DNA of 64,000 nt from Physcomitrium patens (taxonomy: Eukaryota > Streptophyta > Bryopsida > Funariales > Funariaceae), in assembly GCF_000002425.4 (NCBI RefSeq), contig NC_037254.1:2941797-3005796 (forward strand). Reading direction: 5' to 3'. Below, in pieces: positions 38,446-48,690 of the stretch. The translations under genes were made by a program, and so were the position numbers. The first letter of the stretch is position 1. Every line of letters starts with the position of its first letter. The notes beneath the pieces were generated by a model. It saw only the letters and a program-made list of their open reading frames with translations. It made no database searches and was not told the origin of the DNA.

Positions 38446-38868
38446 ATGGAGAGCCAACAACCAGCGGATTCAACTCAAGAACCTTCGTTTGTTGACCTGT
38501 CGGACGAGATATTACGATTGTGACAACCTTCAAGACGACGCAATCGAGATGAAGACCCTCAAGAACGACATGTTCTTCCTCAAATAGATGGTGAGATACA
38601 ACGCGTTTGGTATCACGACCTTGGAAGAGATTCTCGATGTTTGGTGATATTACTGGAGATAGGAACGACTGCTGATGGTGTTTCAAATGTATTATTTGAA
38701 AGAAATTATGAAGGCCTCAATAATGATCAAATAACAGGGTGGTCTTCTCGTCCTGGAATGGGACACTATCGATGGCTAAGAGGACCCATCAACTACCTTC
38801 GAAGAGAACAGAGATCAGAGTATGTAGCAAATACAATTCGTCGCATATTAGACTTTCTCAATATATAA
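38446..38868 (+). pseudogene. Third ORF of element B, unknown function
   Basis: ATG 38,446, stop 38,866-38,868, TGA at codon 26 (38,521-38,523). The N-terminus MESQQPADSTQEPSFVDLSD is acidic and polar and is followed by a basic stretch SRRRNRDED. The C-terminal half carries VWYHDLGR, CLVILLEIG, YEGLNNDQITGWSSRPGMGH and YVANTIRR. It is followed by the polypurine tract. It diverges from the A copy in its second half (ADGVSNVLFERNYE against PDGVPNILFEGSYE). No family recognised; a nucleic-acid-binding role would be speculation based only on the basic residues. Confidence 0.7.
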
Positions 38869-38897
38869 TCACCGCTCCTCCAGGAACTCATCCCTAC

Positions 38898-38909
38898 AAG
38901 GGGAGGTAA
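38898..38909 (+). other. Polypurine tract of element B
   Basis: aaggggaggtaa directly before the 3' LTR. Confidence 0.85.
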
Positions 38910-39436
38910 TGTCACGGATATACATATAATTACCTACAAGAGTCAATAAAAGTATATAAAAGTAGATAAAAGTAGGTTAATTGTATAATATCTTCTAGAG
39001 AAGCTTCATAGACGTTGCTTTGACCTTATAGGAGTCCATAGTTGACTTTTAGGTTAGAAACTTGGTCAACAAGTTAGCCATGTGCCACACATGTTGGTAG
39101 CTTGAAAGACAAGCTAACTACGTAGTCCTTTCATAGAAAACTTGCCTTGCAAGCAAAGACATGTGGCCTAGAAAGTCAATACATATTAGAGGTCTTATAG
39201 AATATTGCCATGTGGCTTCTAGTTAGATAGTATATATAGAGGCAAGAGTGAAGCTCTCTTCACTCTTGTCAACTCCTTTCTTGCTTCTAGTCTAGTTTCA
39301 AGGGTCTTTAGTTTTCCTGTCTTTTGGCAATAGCCATTCGAGTTTCTCTTTCAATATATATATTTGTTTATTTACCTCTCTTTGAGTGAAGGCTCACTTG
39401 TCTGAATTGTTTTTCATCGAGTTCTTGTCCTTGACA
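38910..39436 (+). repeat. 3' LTR of element B (subtype 2)
   Basis: 527 bp, tgtcacggata to ttgaca. TATA at 39,231-39,239. A perfect inverted repeat CAAGAGTGAAG / CTTCACTCTTG with a 4-nt loop lies at 39,243-39,268. It matches the 5' LTR of A apart from a small indel and scattered substitutions. Confidence 0.95.
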
Positions 39437-39441
39437 GTTGT
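39437..39441. repeat. Target-site duplication half (gttgt)
   Basis: The 5 bp after the B 3' LTR. Its partner, acaac, is at 26,054-26,058 beside the A 5' LTR. Confidence 0.85.
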
Positions 39442-40142
39442 ATCCGAGTCTCTATCTAGGATTGCTTAATTATATCTCTTATATTGTAATTTTCTTATTG
39501 AATTTTGTTATTATAATGCCTTTTTCTTTTCCAACTGACTTCTTAAAAGTAACTCATAGTAGCTCCAAAACAGTACTTGATGTGACTATAATAATTAATT
39601 TCTAATTAAACAGTGGCTATCAATATACTACTAAAGAATAAACTAACACTTACTTTGATATCAATAAAATGAGACTAGATTATCTTGAAGATCTAACACC
39701 TTTCCAATTCATAGCAATATAAATTCCATCACAATATAAGATCATATAGACTAGAATAAAATTGAACATAACTAAAAAAATAAAATATGAAAGGCAAAAT
39801 AGAGCAAAAGAAAAGAAAATAGAATTAAAAAAAAGATGCAAAATCAAGCTTTATTGAGAGAAAGGGACCAAAGCCATACCTAATTGGTTATCAAAATGGC
39901 CCTGGTCAATTTTATTTATATTTTATTCAACCATCTTGGAACTTTCTAGAATGTTCTTAATTATAGATCCTACCTAGATAACTGTCTTAAGTCTTTTTTA
40001 GAATGTTCTATTGTAGATCCTACATAGACCACCAACTTAGCTCTAATTCTAAAAACTTCTAAAAACTTCTCAAATATGGCTCCAACTACCTATTCTTATG
40101 TATTGATAATATAATAATCTTATCTATATTCTATTGTATACA
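39442..40142 (-). repeat. 5' LTR and leader of element E
   Basis: The part 39,840-40,142, read on the minus strand, matches the E 3' LTR at 30,978-31,330. It starts tgtataca. The remainder down to 39,442 is LTR end and leader. In the present sequence it runs into element B instead of E gag. With the 26,054-33,087 segment flipped back, it runs into the E gag through the gttgt/acaac duplication. Confidence 0.65.
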
Positions 40143-42340
40143 ATATAAAAGACCTATTATTATCATAATTTCATCTTGAAATACTCGATGAAGCCATCAA
40201 TCTAATTGTGAAGTATAATAATTGATTATTTTAATGCTGTTAAGATGAATGCTCATAAAATTTGACAAAATAATACATTGGAAATTTATACTCTATTACT
40301 TCAACAAATGTATTGCTTCCACACTCCAAAGCTAAAGATATGTAAATTGATGCAGTACAATTCAAACCTCTTATAGCAGAAGAAAAGAACTACAAATTTG
40401 AATAAAGTCTATGTTTGTATTATAGTGAAGAAGACTACAAATTTATGAACCATTTGAAGAAACAATGTATACTTAGGACTAAAAGCACAATCATTGAAGA
40501 AAACAAAGAAGGCCAACTACAATAGGAATCGTGTGGCTAGACATTCCAACACCTTAAGTTCATTAAGGTCCTTCTCTTTTTATCCAACTTGCTGGTTGTT
40601 TGATTATATTTTTATTTCTTTGTCCACAAAAACTCCAAAAAAAATGTCTTATTAGATTTAGAAGCATGTACTTGCATTATTAATGAGGAGTCCTTTAAAC
40701 TTCATAAAATTCTTCTAGTACAAAAGTCAAAACCTATATATATATAAAAGTAATAGATGTTTGATATTTATCTTTAGGCAATATTACTCATGAGACCATA
40801 CGACTAGAAATATCATTATAGGCCATAGTAGTAAAATAGTATTCGATATTATTAGAACCTCATTCAATCCTATTATTCTAAGTTTTTTGTAGTTGAAAAG
40901 ATATAATCCATTTATAGACTGGAGGTTGCATAAGATTGAATTTTCTATAAAATCTCTTTAGACAAAACCTATCAAGAAGTCATCAATAACAAAGGCTTTA
41001 TTTTTTGGAGCAAAGAATTTTATAAAGATTATTAAAAAAGAAATGTCATTTTTTATTATGAAATTTCAGCTCATGAAGAAACAAGCTTAGTAATAGCTAT
41101 CTTAGAGCAATATAAAGAGTTTCAAGCTGTCTTCAAAAAAAAATATTGATATATTGCTAGAGCATTGACTATATGATTGCGCCATCAATCTTCAAGAAAG
41201 GGCTCAATCACTATTTGGCCTTATCTACAATCTATTACAAAACAAGTTTTTAGTATGAAAGAATTATATTGACAAAAATCTTACAAAGAACTTCATTTTT
41301 CATTTCAAATTTCCACCAAGTACACTCATATTTTTTTTGAAGAAAAAAGATAGATCTTTGTAAATGTATGTTGATTATTGCAATGTCAAAAAAATAATGG
41401 TGAAGAATCATTACCTATTACCATTGATATCAAGGCTTTTGGAACAACTCAATCAAGCCAAGAACTACACCAAAATAGATCTTTGTAGAGCATATAATTT
41501 TATGTGGATTAAAAAAAGAGATGAATTGAAGATAGTATTTTAGATAAAGTATAGTAATTTTAAATATAATGTCATGTCTTTTGGATTGAAAAATACTCTA
41601 GTTATATTCTAAAATTTGATAAATAATATTTTTTAAGAATTTTTAGGTAAATTTGTTGTTTTTTATCTTAATGATATCTTAATCTACTTAAAGATTCTTG
41701 AAGAACATGAACATGTTAGATTAGTCTTGCAAAAGTTATAAGATATAAGATTATATGCCAATTTTAAAAAATATATATTCTATGAATAAAAAGTAGAATT
41801 TTTTGGATATATTATATCCAATGAAGACTTATTGACGGATTCAAAGAAAGTTTAAGTTGTAATAAAGTAAGCAACTTCAAAGATAATACAAAATATATAA
41901 TTTTTTTTATAGAATATTAATTTTTATTAGATATTTATCAAGATTTATTCCCAAGTTATTAATCTTTTTACTCGATTGACATCTAAAGACAAATTGGAAT
42001 GGAAATCTCGAGCACAAAAGGCTTTTTAGGATTTGAAGGCAACTTTTACTATAGCTCTAATCTTAATGTATCTCAATTTTACAAAGGCCTTGTATTTGGA
42101 GATTGTTACTTTTGACTTTGCATTAAGAGTTGTATCATTACACATGAAAAAAGATAGAAAGCTCCATCTTATTATGTTCTATTTTAGAAAGGTTTTAGTT
42201 ATAAAATTAATTATTAGATTCATAATAAAAAAACTTCTTGTAATTATAGACTGTTTCTAAGAATGGCATCAGTTGCTGGAAGGCACTACACATCTTGTAA
42301 CTTTATATATATATCAACTATTCTAGCTCTTGTAACCTTT
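40143..42340 (+). pseudogene. Gypsy gag-pol relic D (possibly the pol of element F)
   Basis: Starts inside gag (DEAINLIVKYNNRLF near 40,190), with a decayed zinc knuckle CLYYSEEDYKF (about 40,413), then protease, RT around 41,350-41,900, and RNase H (ALYLEIVTFDFALRVVSL, 42,085-42,150). It stops in RNase H at about 42,330. It is related to the A/B family but strongly AT-shifted, with many stops. It is directly followed by an F-type LTR, so it may be the original coding region of the outer element F, interrupted by E. Confidence 0.7.
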
Positions 42341-42559
42341 GTAAGAGCATCTTTAAGATGAATCTGGATTTTTTTCAAGAGAAGAAATGTCTATGCTACT
42401 ATCAATTCAAATAAGAAAGCTTTGAAGATGATGTTCAAGTTTTAGAAAAAGAAGTAATATTACAAATATTCAATAAGAAGATTTTTAAAATATTATTAAA
42501 ATATGCTATTAGATAAAAAAGATTCTAAAAGATTCTTAAGATTCCAATAAGAGATTTTA

Positions 42560-42875
42560 AAAAGATACTTAAAATATTCTAAAAAATTTTAGAAAGTTCT
42601 AGAAGATTAAAGAAGTTGTCCAAGAAGCTCTCTAAAATTGCTTTGTCTTCAAGTAGCATAAGAACTTCTCATGAAGCTTCCTAATATCTAGTATATATTA
42701 GAATTGAAGTTGAGGGGATTCTCAATGTCAACAATAATTCTCTTAGAGCTTTAGATCACAACTTTTGGTATTGATCTTGTACTCATTTGGTTTAATCAAG
42801 TTTTTGCTAACTTTTTTGTTGAAATTCTTTTGTTTCAACTTCTTGATTGGTCTCCTATATAAGTTATTTGTGGCA
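42560..42875 (+). repeat. LTR 3' portion of outer relic element F (3' LTR)
   Basis: Same orientation as and clearly similar to 19,085-19,403. It ends gtggca at 42,875. The AT-rich 42,345-42,559 before it, full of aagattct-type motifs, is probably the U3 part of the same LTR. Confidence 0.6.
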
Positions 42876-44039
42876 ATTGAAGCAATGGTTCAAAATAGGA
42901 TTTTTAATTTTAATTTTATTCTAATTAAATAGTTATTAAATAATTTAATTTATAAAAGAAGCTATTAAATTTCAATATCTTAATAAATTTTATGTACAAA
43001 AATATATTAGATTTCTAAGTAAAAGTTTATTAAGTAAAAATTTGATTGATTAAGTCTTAATTAATATCCCTCATTTATACAAATAGAGTTATTTTTTTAT
43101 CTTGCAATTTTTTAGTTATTTTATTATTATCAAATTTTTGTAATCATCTATTATATCTCTTATTTATATCATTTTCAATTTATATTTTTTTCTTGTATTA
43201 TTAAAAAATTACTAAATTTATATTTTTTTATTCATTTTAATAATTCTAATTTTAAAGACTTGGTTAGTTAGTTTTTTCTTTTCTTTTCTTCTTCTTCTTT
43301 TTCTTCTTCTTCTTCTAAGAGATCTATTTGTTTTATACATGTGCATTTCTTGTAATAAAGGTCTAAAAGAAAGAGCTGTATTTATTGTAATTTTCATTAT
43401 TTTATTCTACAAATATAACTTTTTATACATATTTTTTAATTTTAGTTCAATTTTAGAACTTTTTGTCTCTTGCTACTACAAAGAAATCACCTCTTCTAAT
43501 TGGACAGTCAAATTGTAATCTCTGGGGATACTATACTAACATGATCTTTTAAACCACAAATATTTTTTGATCATATTTGACTAAGTTGTTTTCTTCAAAC
43601 CTTATCTAAAGTTCAAATTATAGCCAATCCTTCTTTCTTCTTTGAATTTGTGCTAACATTTTTTTTCTTTTAATCAAAAAATATGAATAAGTAATCTTGA
43701 ATATTTTAATAGCATTATTTTTCTAATTTAATTATATTAATCTAAAATAAATTTTCACATTCAATACAACAGACAAACAAACCAAAAATTTAAAAATCAT
43801 ATCTAATAAACAAATAAAGAAAGATTAAGAAACAAAGTAAAAGCTGTACCTCTAAATGTGAATAACTGAAACCCAACTGCCTCCTTTTGACTACATTGTA
43901 CTCCTCCAGAAAAACCCACACACACATAAACAAACAAACAATAAATAAATAAATAAATAAACAAACAAATGGTTCAGAGTGACAGAATCCACTGCGGTAA
44001 GGTAACTCAAAACAGCAGACCAAATAGCTCCGCTTGACT
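42876..44039. other. AT-rich spacer with microsatellites
   Basis: No gene recognised. A (TTC)n tract lies near 43,287-43,315 and a (AAAT)n tract near 43,948-43,970. Confidence 0.5.
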
Positions 44040-44069
44040 ATACTGCGCTCCTAAAATAAATCTACATAT

Positions 44070-44215
44070 AACACACACACTCTCTCTCTCTCTCTCTCGA
44101 TATATATATATATATATTTGCATACATACACAGAGACACACACACGAGACAGACAAAACAACATACAACTCTCTCTCTCGATATATATATATATATATAT
44201 ATATACACTTACACA
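44070..44215. repeat. Duplicated compound microsatellite (AC)n(TC)n-cga-(TA)n
   Basis: Two successive blocks of TC repeat, then cga, then TA repeat (about 44,080-44,117 and 44,170-44,205), separated by an AC/GA-rich linker. ORFs of Tyr-Ile and Arg-Glu repeats here are artefacts. Confidence 0.9.
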
Positions 44216-44989
44216 CATATATTTATACACAGAGACACACAAACAGAGACGTTCAGACAGACACAGCGTGTGTGTAAATGTGAGTGAGTGAGTGACTGAC
44301 TATGTGAGTCAGCGAGATGATTAATTATTTGATTAAATAATGGGGGTAAAGGCAGAGAATAGCTTTTGGTGATTGCCAGCCCCCAACAGGCGGCTGAAGG
44401 CAGAAGTGTCGGGGGAGGAGGAAAGGCCTGCAACACCTCCTCCTCCTCCGGATTCAGTGCCACTTTCACACTCTCACTCACACTCACTCACTCATTCACA
44501 ATCCAGAGGGACTGCTTCTGAAAGCACCGCAGTGAGGGCCGTGATTGGGTCATCAATGTCGAGGTTTCACTCTTCATTGCCGCACTCACAATCACTGTAA
44601 GATCCGGGACAGTCCTTGCCTCTGCCACTCATCGATCCTTGCAGCTGGGGGCCACAAGCTCCCATATTTTTTCCTCTCGCGTACGCTCGTTCACAATCCA
44701 GTATTACATCATTATTATTATTATTGTGATGATTCATATTATTGTTTTTTTTGTTATTAATAATGTTCTTGCTTTATTAAAATGTGGGTCGTAGTCGGAA
44801 GACACTGGAGAAACCAGCACCCTATTTGCGGTAAGTGACTGTCTGCACAACTGAGAGAGAGGGGAGTGCTCAGTAGCTCAAACTGGGCAGTGACTGGCTG
44901 GCATCACCGTCTACATGACCCCGTGTTTTGCCATCAAACTTGTATAAGTTCTGAATGGTCAGGAATATACACATATATTTTATATATAA

Positions 44990-45028
<39 letters not shown>

Positions 45029-46447
45029 TCTTTTTTCTTTTTGCTTTTTTCTTTTTTCTTTTTTCTTCTAGTAGCTGACAGTTTCCGATGCTGTGCGGCG
45101 GTCGACCTGAAGTGCTCCAGAAGACAACAGCCAAGGGGTATGACAACCACAACACGTGCATCTGCAGAAGTCACCTGCCAAAGTTTCTTCGCGGAGCAGA
45201 AAGAGTAATGGATCCATGGTGAAGTTGATTTAGAATGGACCATGAGTGACACGTACAAACGATCTCGCCTCTCAGTGGAGCGTGATCTTGTACACAGATG
45301 GCTTCCTGAGTTGCTAACATATCCTCTGCAATCTCAATAACCCTTTCTTTCCTGTCAAGCATGCCCTGTACTTCTGGGCTACCAACAAAATTCCAAGCCC
45401 AACAATCAAGGGGATTGCTATCGGAGAGAAGAGTTCCTCATTAGCTGGATACAAGTCCCTGGAGTGAAGAATAATTCTTCGTGACTCATGGTTGGGCGTG
45501 AGATGCCACATTGTTTTTGTGCAATGGTTTTTGACAGTTTCAAAGCGAGTGTTGTAGGTTAAAGGCTGCTTGAACTTTTGAATTCATAACTCAAGTTCGT
45601 CAGCTCTTTATGCATTATCCTCTGCACAAGGATTTATGTTCTGATATAATATGAACGGTATCTGGTAACCCAGTTGGGTTTGTTGTTTTAAGCTTGGAGA
45701 ATTCGGCCTCCATGACCTCATTACCCAGCTCCACCACATCCAGCAGCGGAGGATCTTTACAAGGATGTAATGTCTATTGTGAATCTAGGCTGGGCGTGGA
45801 CAGCAGGAGGAAACGAATTAACCAACTAAGGAACAAACCAGGGTGTTAAACCCGCAATAATTTGCAATAAGGTGGCATATCTGAACTCAGGAACAAGATG
45901 CTGGCAAGACGTTAGCAAGACGTTATAATGTGATTTGAAATTTGGTCCAAATAGAACTTCAAATGCTATGTCTCTCTCGAGTATCCACTTCAGTACTGAC
46001 CCATAAAACTAATGCAACATGCACTCGCATCAAATTGAATGGGTTACTTTTCGAATTGATCCTTCTGATCTGGATTCTGACAAAGCCCTTGCATTCACGG
46101 AAGACAGAGTACAGCTTCACACTTTCGCGATCCACAATCGTATGCATAATTGCGGAAATAGGCCTCATACCATCGTGCAAGTGCTCATTGAAGCAAAGTG
46201 GTTCTAAATGCCATGTCATTCCTTTTGCAAATACCTTCTCAAAATCGCTCGATACTTTGAGAAAATCAATAAATGAGGGTGCTTACACAGCATTGAAATG
46301 CTGAATTGTAACATTATTTCATCCATCATTTTTTTGGCAAACCACTGAGTTATTTACGAGTTTCAGTATAAAAACACAATATTTTCAACTTATTTTTTTC
46401 CTGCAGAATTGTTGCAATCTTCGCCGGGAGGTTGGTGCTTTTGTTGC

Positions 46448-46478
<31 letters not shown>

Positions 46479-47946
46479 GAATATCACTATACATATCCTG
46501 AAATACTTAAGGATGCATTTATTGAAATCCTATTGGGGACGTAAGTTTTTATTTTTCTGAAATCAGAATGTTGCATTAACAAAGAACAAGCTATGCTACA
46601 GCATGTGTTGTGCTATACAGCTCAACACAAAATTCTTGGATTTTGAAGAAGTTAATATTAAAAGCGTTGTCGACATCGTCAGTGATATCCGCCATAGCCG
46701 TTGACTGGTGAAACCTTCAATACCAGCAACGTGGGAAATGCTACGTTTCAGAATACGTTGATTAATGATGTAACCACTTGGCACTATAGCATACGAACAT
46801 CTGGGCAGACATTCTGCAGGAAGCAAGTGCCCTGGAATTTGTAACTACCAGCACAGAGCCTCACATAGAAACTACTTAAGCTGGAGGATCCAGGATCTAC
46901 TGGATTACCTTCAATGATATTTTTCTCTGGACCCAGTGGGTAGCTGATTTATATTAGATATATATATATATATATAGACACACACCATATTTGAGTTTTG
47001 ATCTCTTCGGATGCCTTTTCCTTCAAATTTGAGTGATAACGGACCAGATTTCTTCAGGCTGGTACCAGCATCTTAGCCATGCAGAATTTCATCATCTGAT
47101 CAGAGGAAGCCTTTCTCACCAAACTGTCACTTGGGCTATGCTAGTAACGAAGACAAGCTTGTCGTGAGATCTGATCATATAAAATTAATTCAATCAATTC
47201 TTTCTCCAAGAAGTAGTTTACGACCGAACATCAACTCTGAGCTTCGCCTTAAATGTTTTCACCCAGCAGTGCATAAGCATCTGTCTAATTTAACCAGCTC
47301 CAGGTCGGCAGAGGCATCCGCACGTCACATTAGGCGGGAAAACCATGAGTCAATGCTGTGTATTCTGGGTGCTCGGGGGATCACACCTCTCATATTTAGT
47401 GATACGATGCAAGAGTGATTTTCACTGCATGCAAGTTTTGAAAGATGTTGTGGCATGAATTGATTCTAATGGGAGATCGGAGCGCAGTATGTGATCTCAA
47501 CACGTTATCCAGAATAGAAAATAGGTGAGAATCTAACCTTGCGTGAGAACCAGGTACGCGCTAAGGGGAAAATAAAAATAAATAACTCGTAGGAGTTTTG
47601 GACTGCAAAAAAGACTCGTCCACGTATCATCAGTTAGCATTGGGGACACACGTTTCTCTTGTTGACCATCCGAGACATAATCATCGGAGCACAAGTTCAT
47701 CGGACTAAATCTCACATTTTAGGAAGCTTCGATGTTTCTAATAAGTCGGAACTCAGTGCTTTCAATTTTGCGGAACAGACCTTTGTCTGCACAGTTTGTC
47801 TGCACCCTGCTGTTCATACACAATCCTCATGGCTTCACTACAAGATATATACATCACAAGTTTATTATCATTCCAATCTCAGTCCAGAGTTGTATTTGTT
47901 ATGGAAACGTTTCCTTATTCGTTTGTATTCAGGTTTGTGTGTTTTG
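44216..47946. other. Low-copy intergenic region, no supported gene
   Basis: Contains a (TA)n plus TTTTTC-type tract at about 44,995-45,066, a poly(A) run of about 28 at 46,451-46,478 and a TA repeat near 46,959-46,974. Several unassigned ORFs exist: 45,942-46,304 plus (120 codons), and 45,171-45,362 and 45,314-45,511 minus, the last with a hydrophobic IAIPLIVGLGILLVA. None could be joined into a gene or matched to a family. Confidence 0.4.
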
Positions 47947-48690
47947 TAGCGTTGTGGTGCACACCGGATTCATTCAGGGGATCATTTATTCCTTTTTAGC
48001 TAGTGTTACATCTATGCCATCCTGTCTGAGGTCCCCTCGTGAGAGGGCTTAGACAGGATGGCATGGGTGTAACACTAGGTAAAAGGATTAAATGATCTCT
48101 TATCATGTCAGTACACACTCAGGGATCTCAAAGCACTGATGCAGAGACATGAAGCCGCATGATGAGCTTTGAAGCTGGGAGGAGTTTATGTGCATTGTAG
48201 CGTTGTGGTGTACACCGTTTCATTTGAGGGATTATACCATTTTCTTTTAGCTAGTGTTGCATCCTTGCCCATCCTTTCTAAGATCCCCTGGTGGGAAGGC
48301 TGAGGATGCACACTATCTAAAAGAATATGGAATGATCACTTCAAAGATTATTACGCACTCTGGGATCTCAAAAAGCACCAATGCAGAGACATCAAGGCGC
48401 CCGAAGAGCTTTGAAACTGGGAGGAGTATATGTACATTGTAGCGTTGTGGTGCACACCGTTCCCATCAAGGAGATCATATCTTTTCTTTTAGCTATTGTT
48501 GCACGCATGCCCATCCTGTCAAAGGTCCCCTGGTGGGAAAGGCTGAGGATGCAACACTAGCTAGAAAAAATGGAATGATCACTTCATATACTGCTACGCA
48601 CTCCTGGATCTCAAAGCAATAACGCAGACACAAGTAATCAGAGATTAAATTGTTCTGGTGGCCATCGTTCATCTCGTATTTTCCTTTTCC
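47947..48690 (+). repeat. Three-unit tandem array of hairpin-forming repeats
   Basis: Units begin with tagcgttgtggtg at 47,947, 48,198 and 48,440 (spacing 251 and 242 bp); the third ends near 48,640-48,690. Each unit contains a foldback. In unit 1 the arms lie at about 47,979-48,035 and 48,038-48,095, with a perfect core CCATCCTGTCT / AGACAGGATGG and pairing that continues through tagtgttaca / tgtaacacta and atcattta / taaatgat. Units 2 and 3 keep the outer stem (agctagtgttgca-type) but have lost part of one arm. No protein is encoded. Possible readings are a small-RNA precursor cluster or an expanded MITE. Confidence 0.75.

Larger units (their letters stand above)
33088..39436 (+). mobile_element. 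Ty3/gypsy chromodomain retrotransposon B (plus strand)
   Basis: Complete element, 6,349 bp, same family and domain order as A. Left LTR 33,088-33,639 (552 bp, subtype 1), right LTR 38,910-39,436 (527 bp, subtype 2). The coding part from about 34.14 to 38.53 kb is almost base-identical to A. The LTRs, the leader, the first 100 or so gag codons and the 3' half of the third ORF are clearly more diverged. It has no matching target duplication of its own (catca left, gttgt right). It is a recombinant partner of A rather than an independent insertion in its present form. Confidence 0.95.

Noticed and set aside
20288..38868. Reading A and B as a simple inverted segmental duplication
   Set aside because: In a simple inverted copy the LTR subtype order would be mirrored. 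Here the A 3' LTR pairs with the B 5' LTR and the flanking 5-mers are exchanged, which needs an inversion between two separate insertions.
38446..38868. Third ORF as an envelope gene
   Set aside because: No signal peptide, membrane segment or cysteine pattern is visible, and the size is far too small.
45942..46304. 120-codon ORF, plus strand
   Set aside because: An antisense ORF of 86 codons overlaps it, there is no recognised domain, and no exon partners with good splice sites were found.
47947..48690. CRISPR-like array
   Set aside because: Units are about 245 bp with internal hairpins, there are no short repeats with unique spacers, and the context is eukaryotic.
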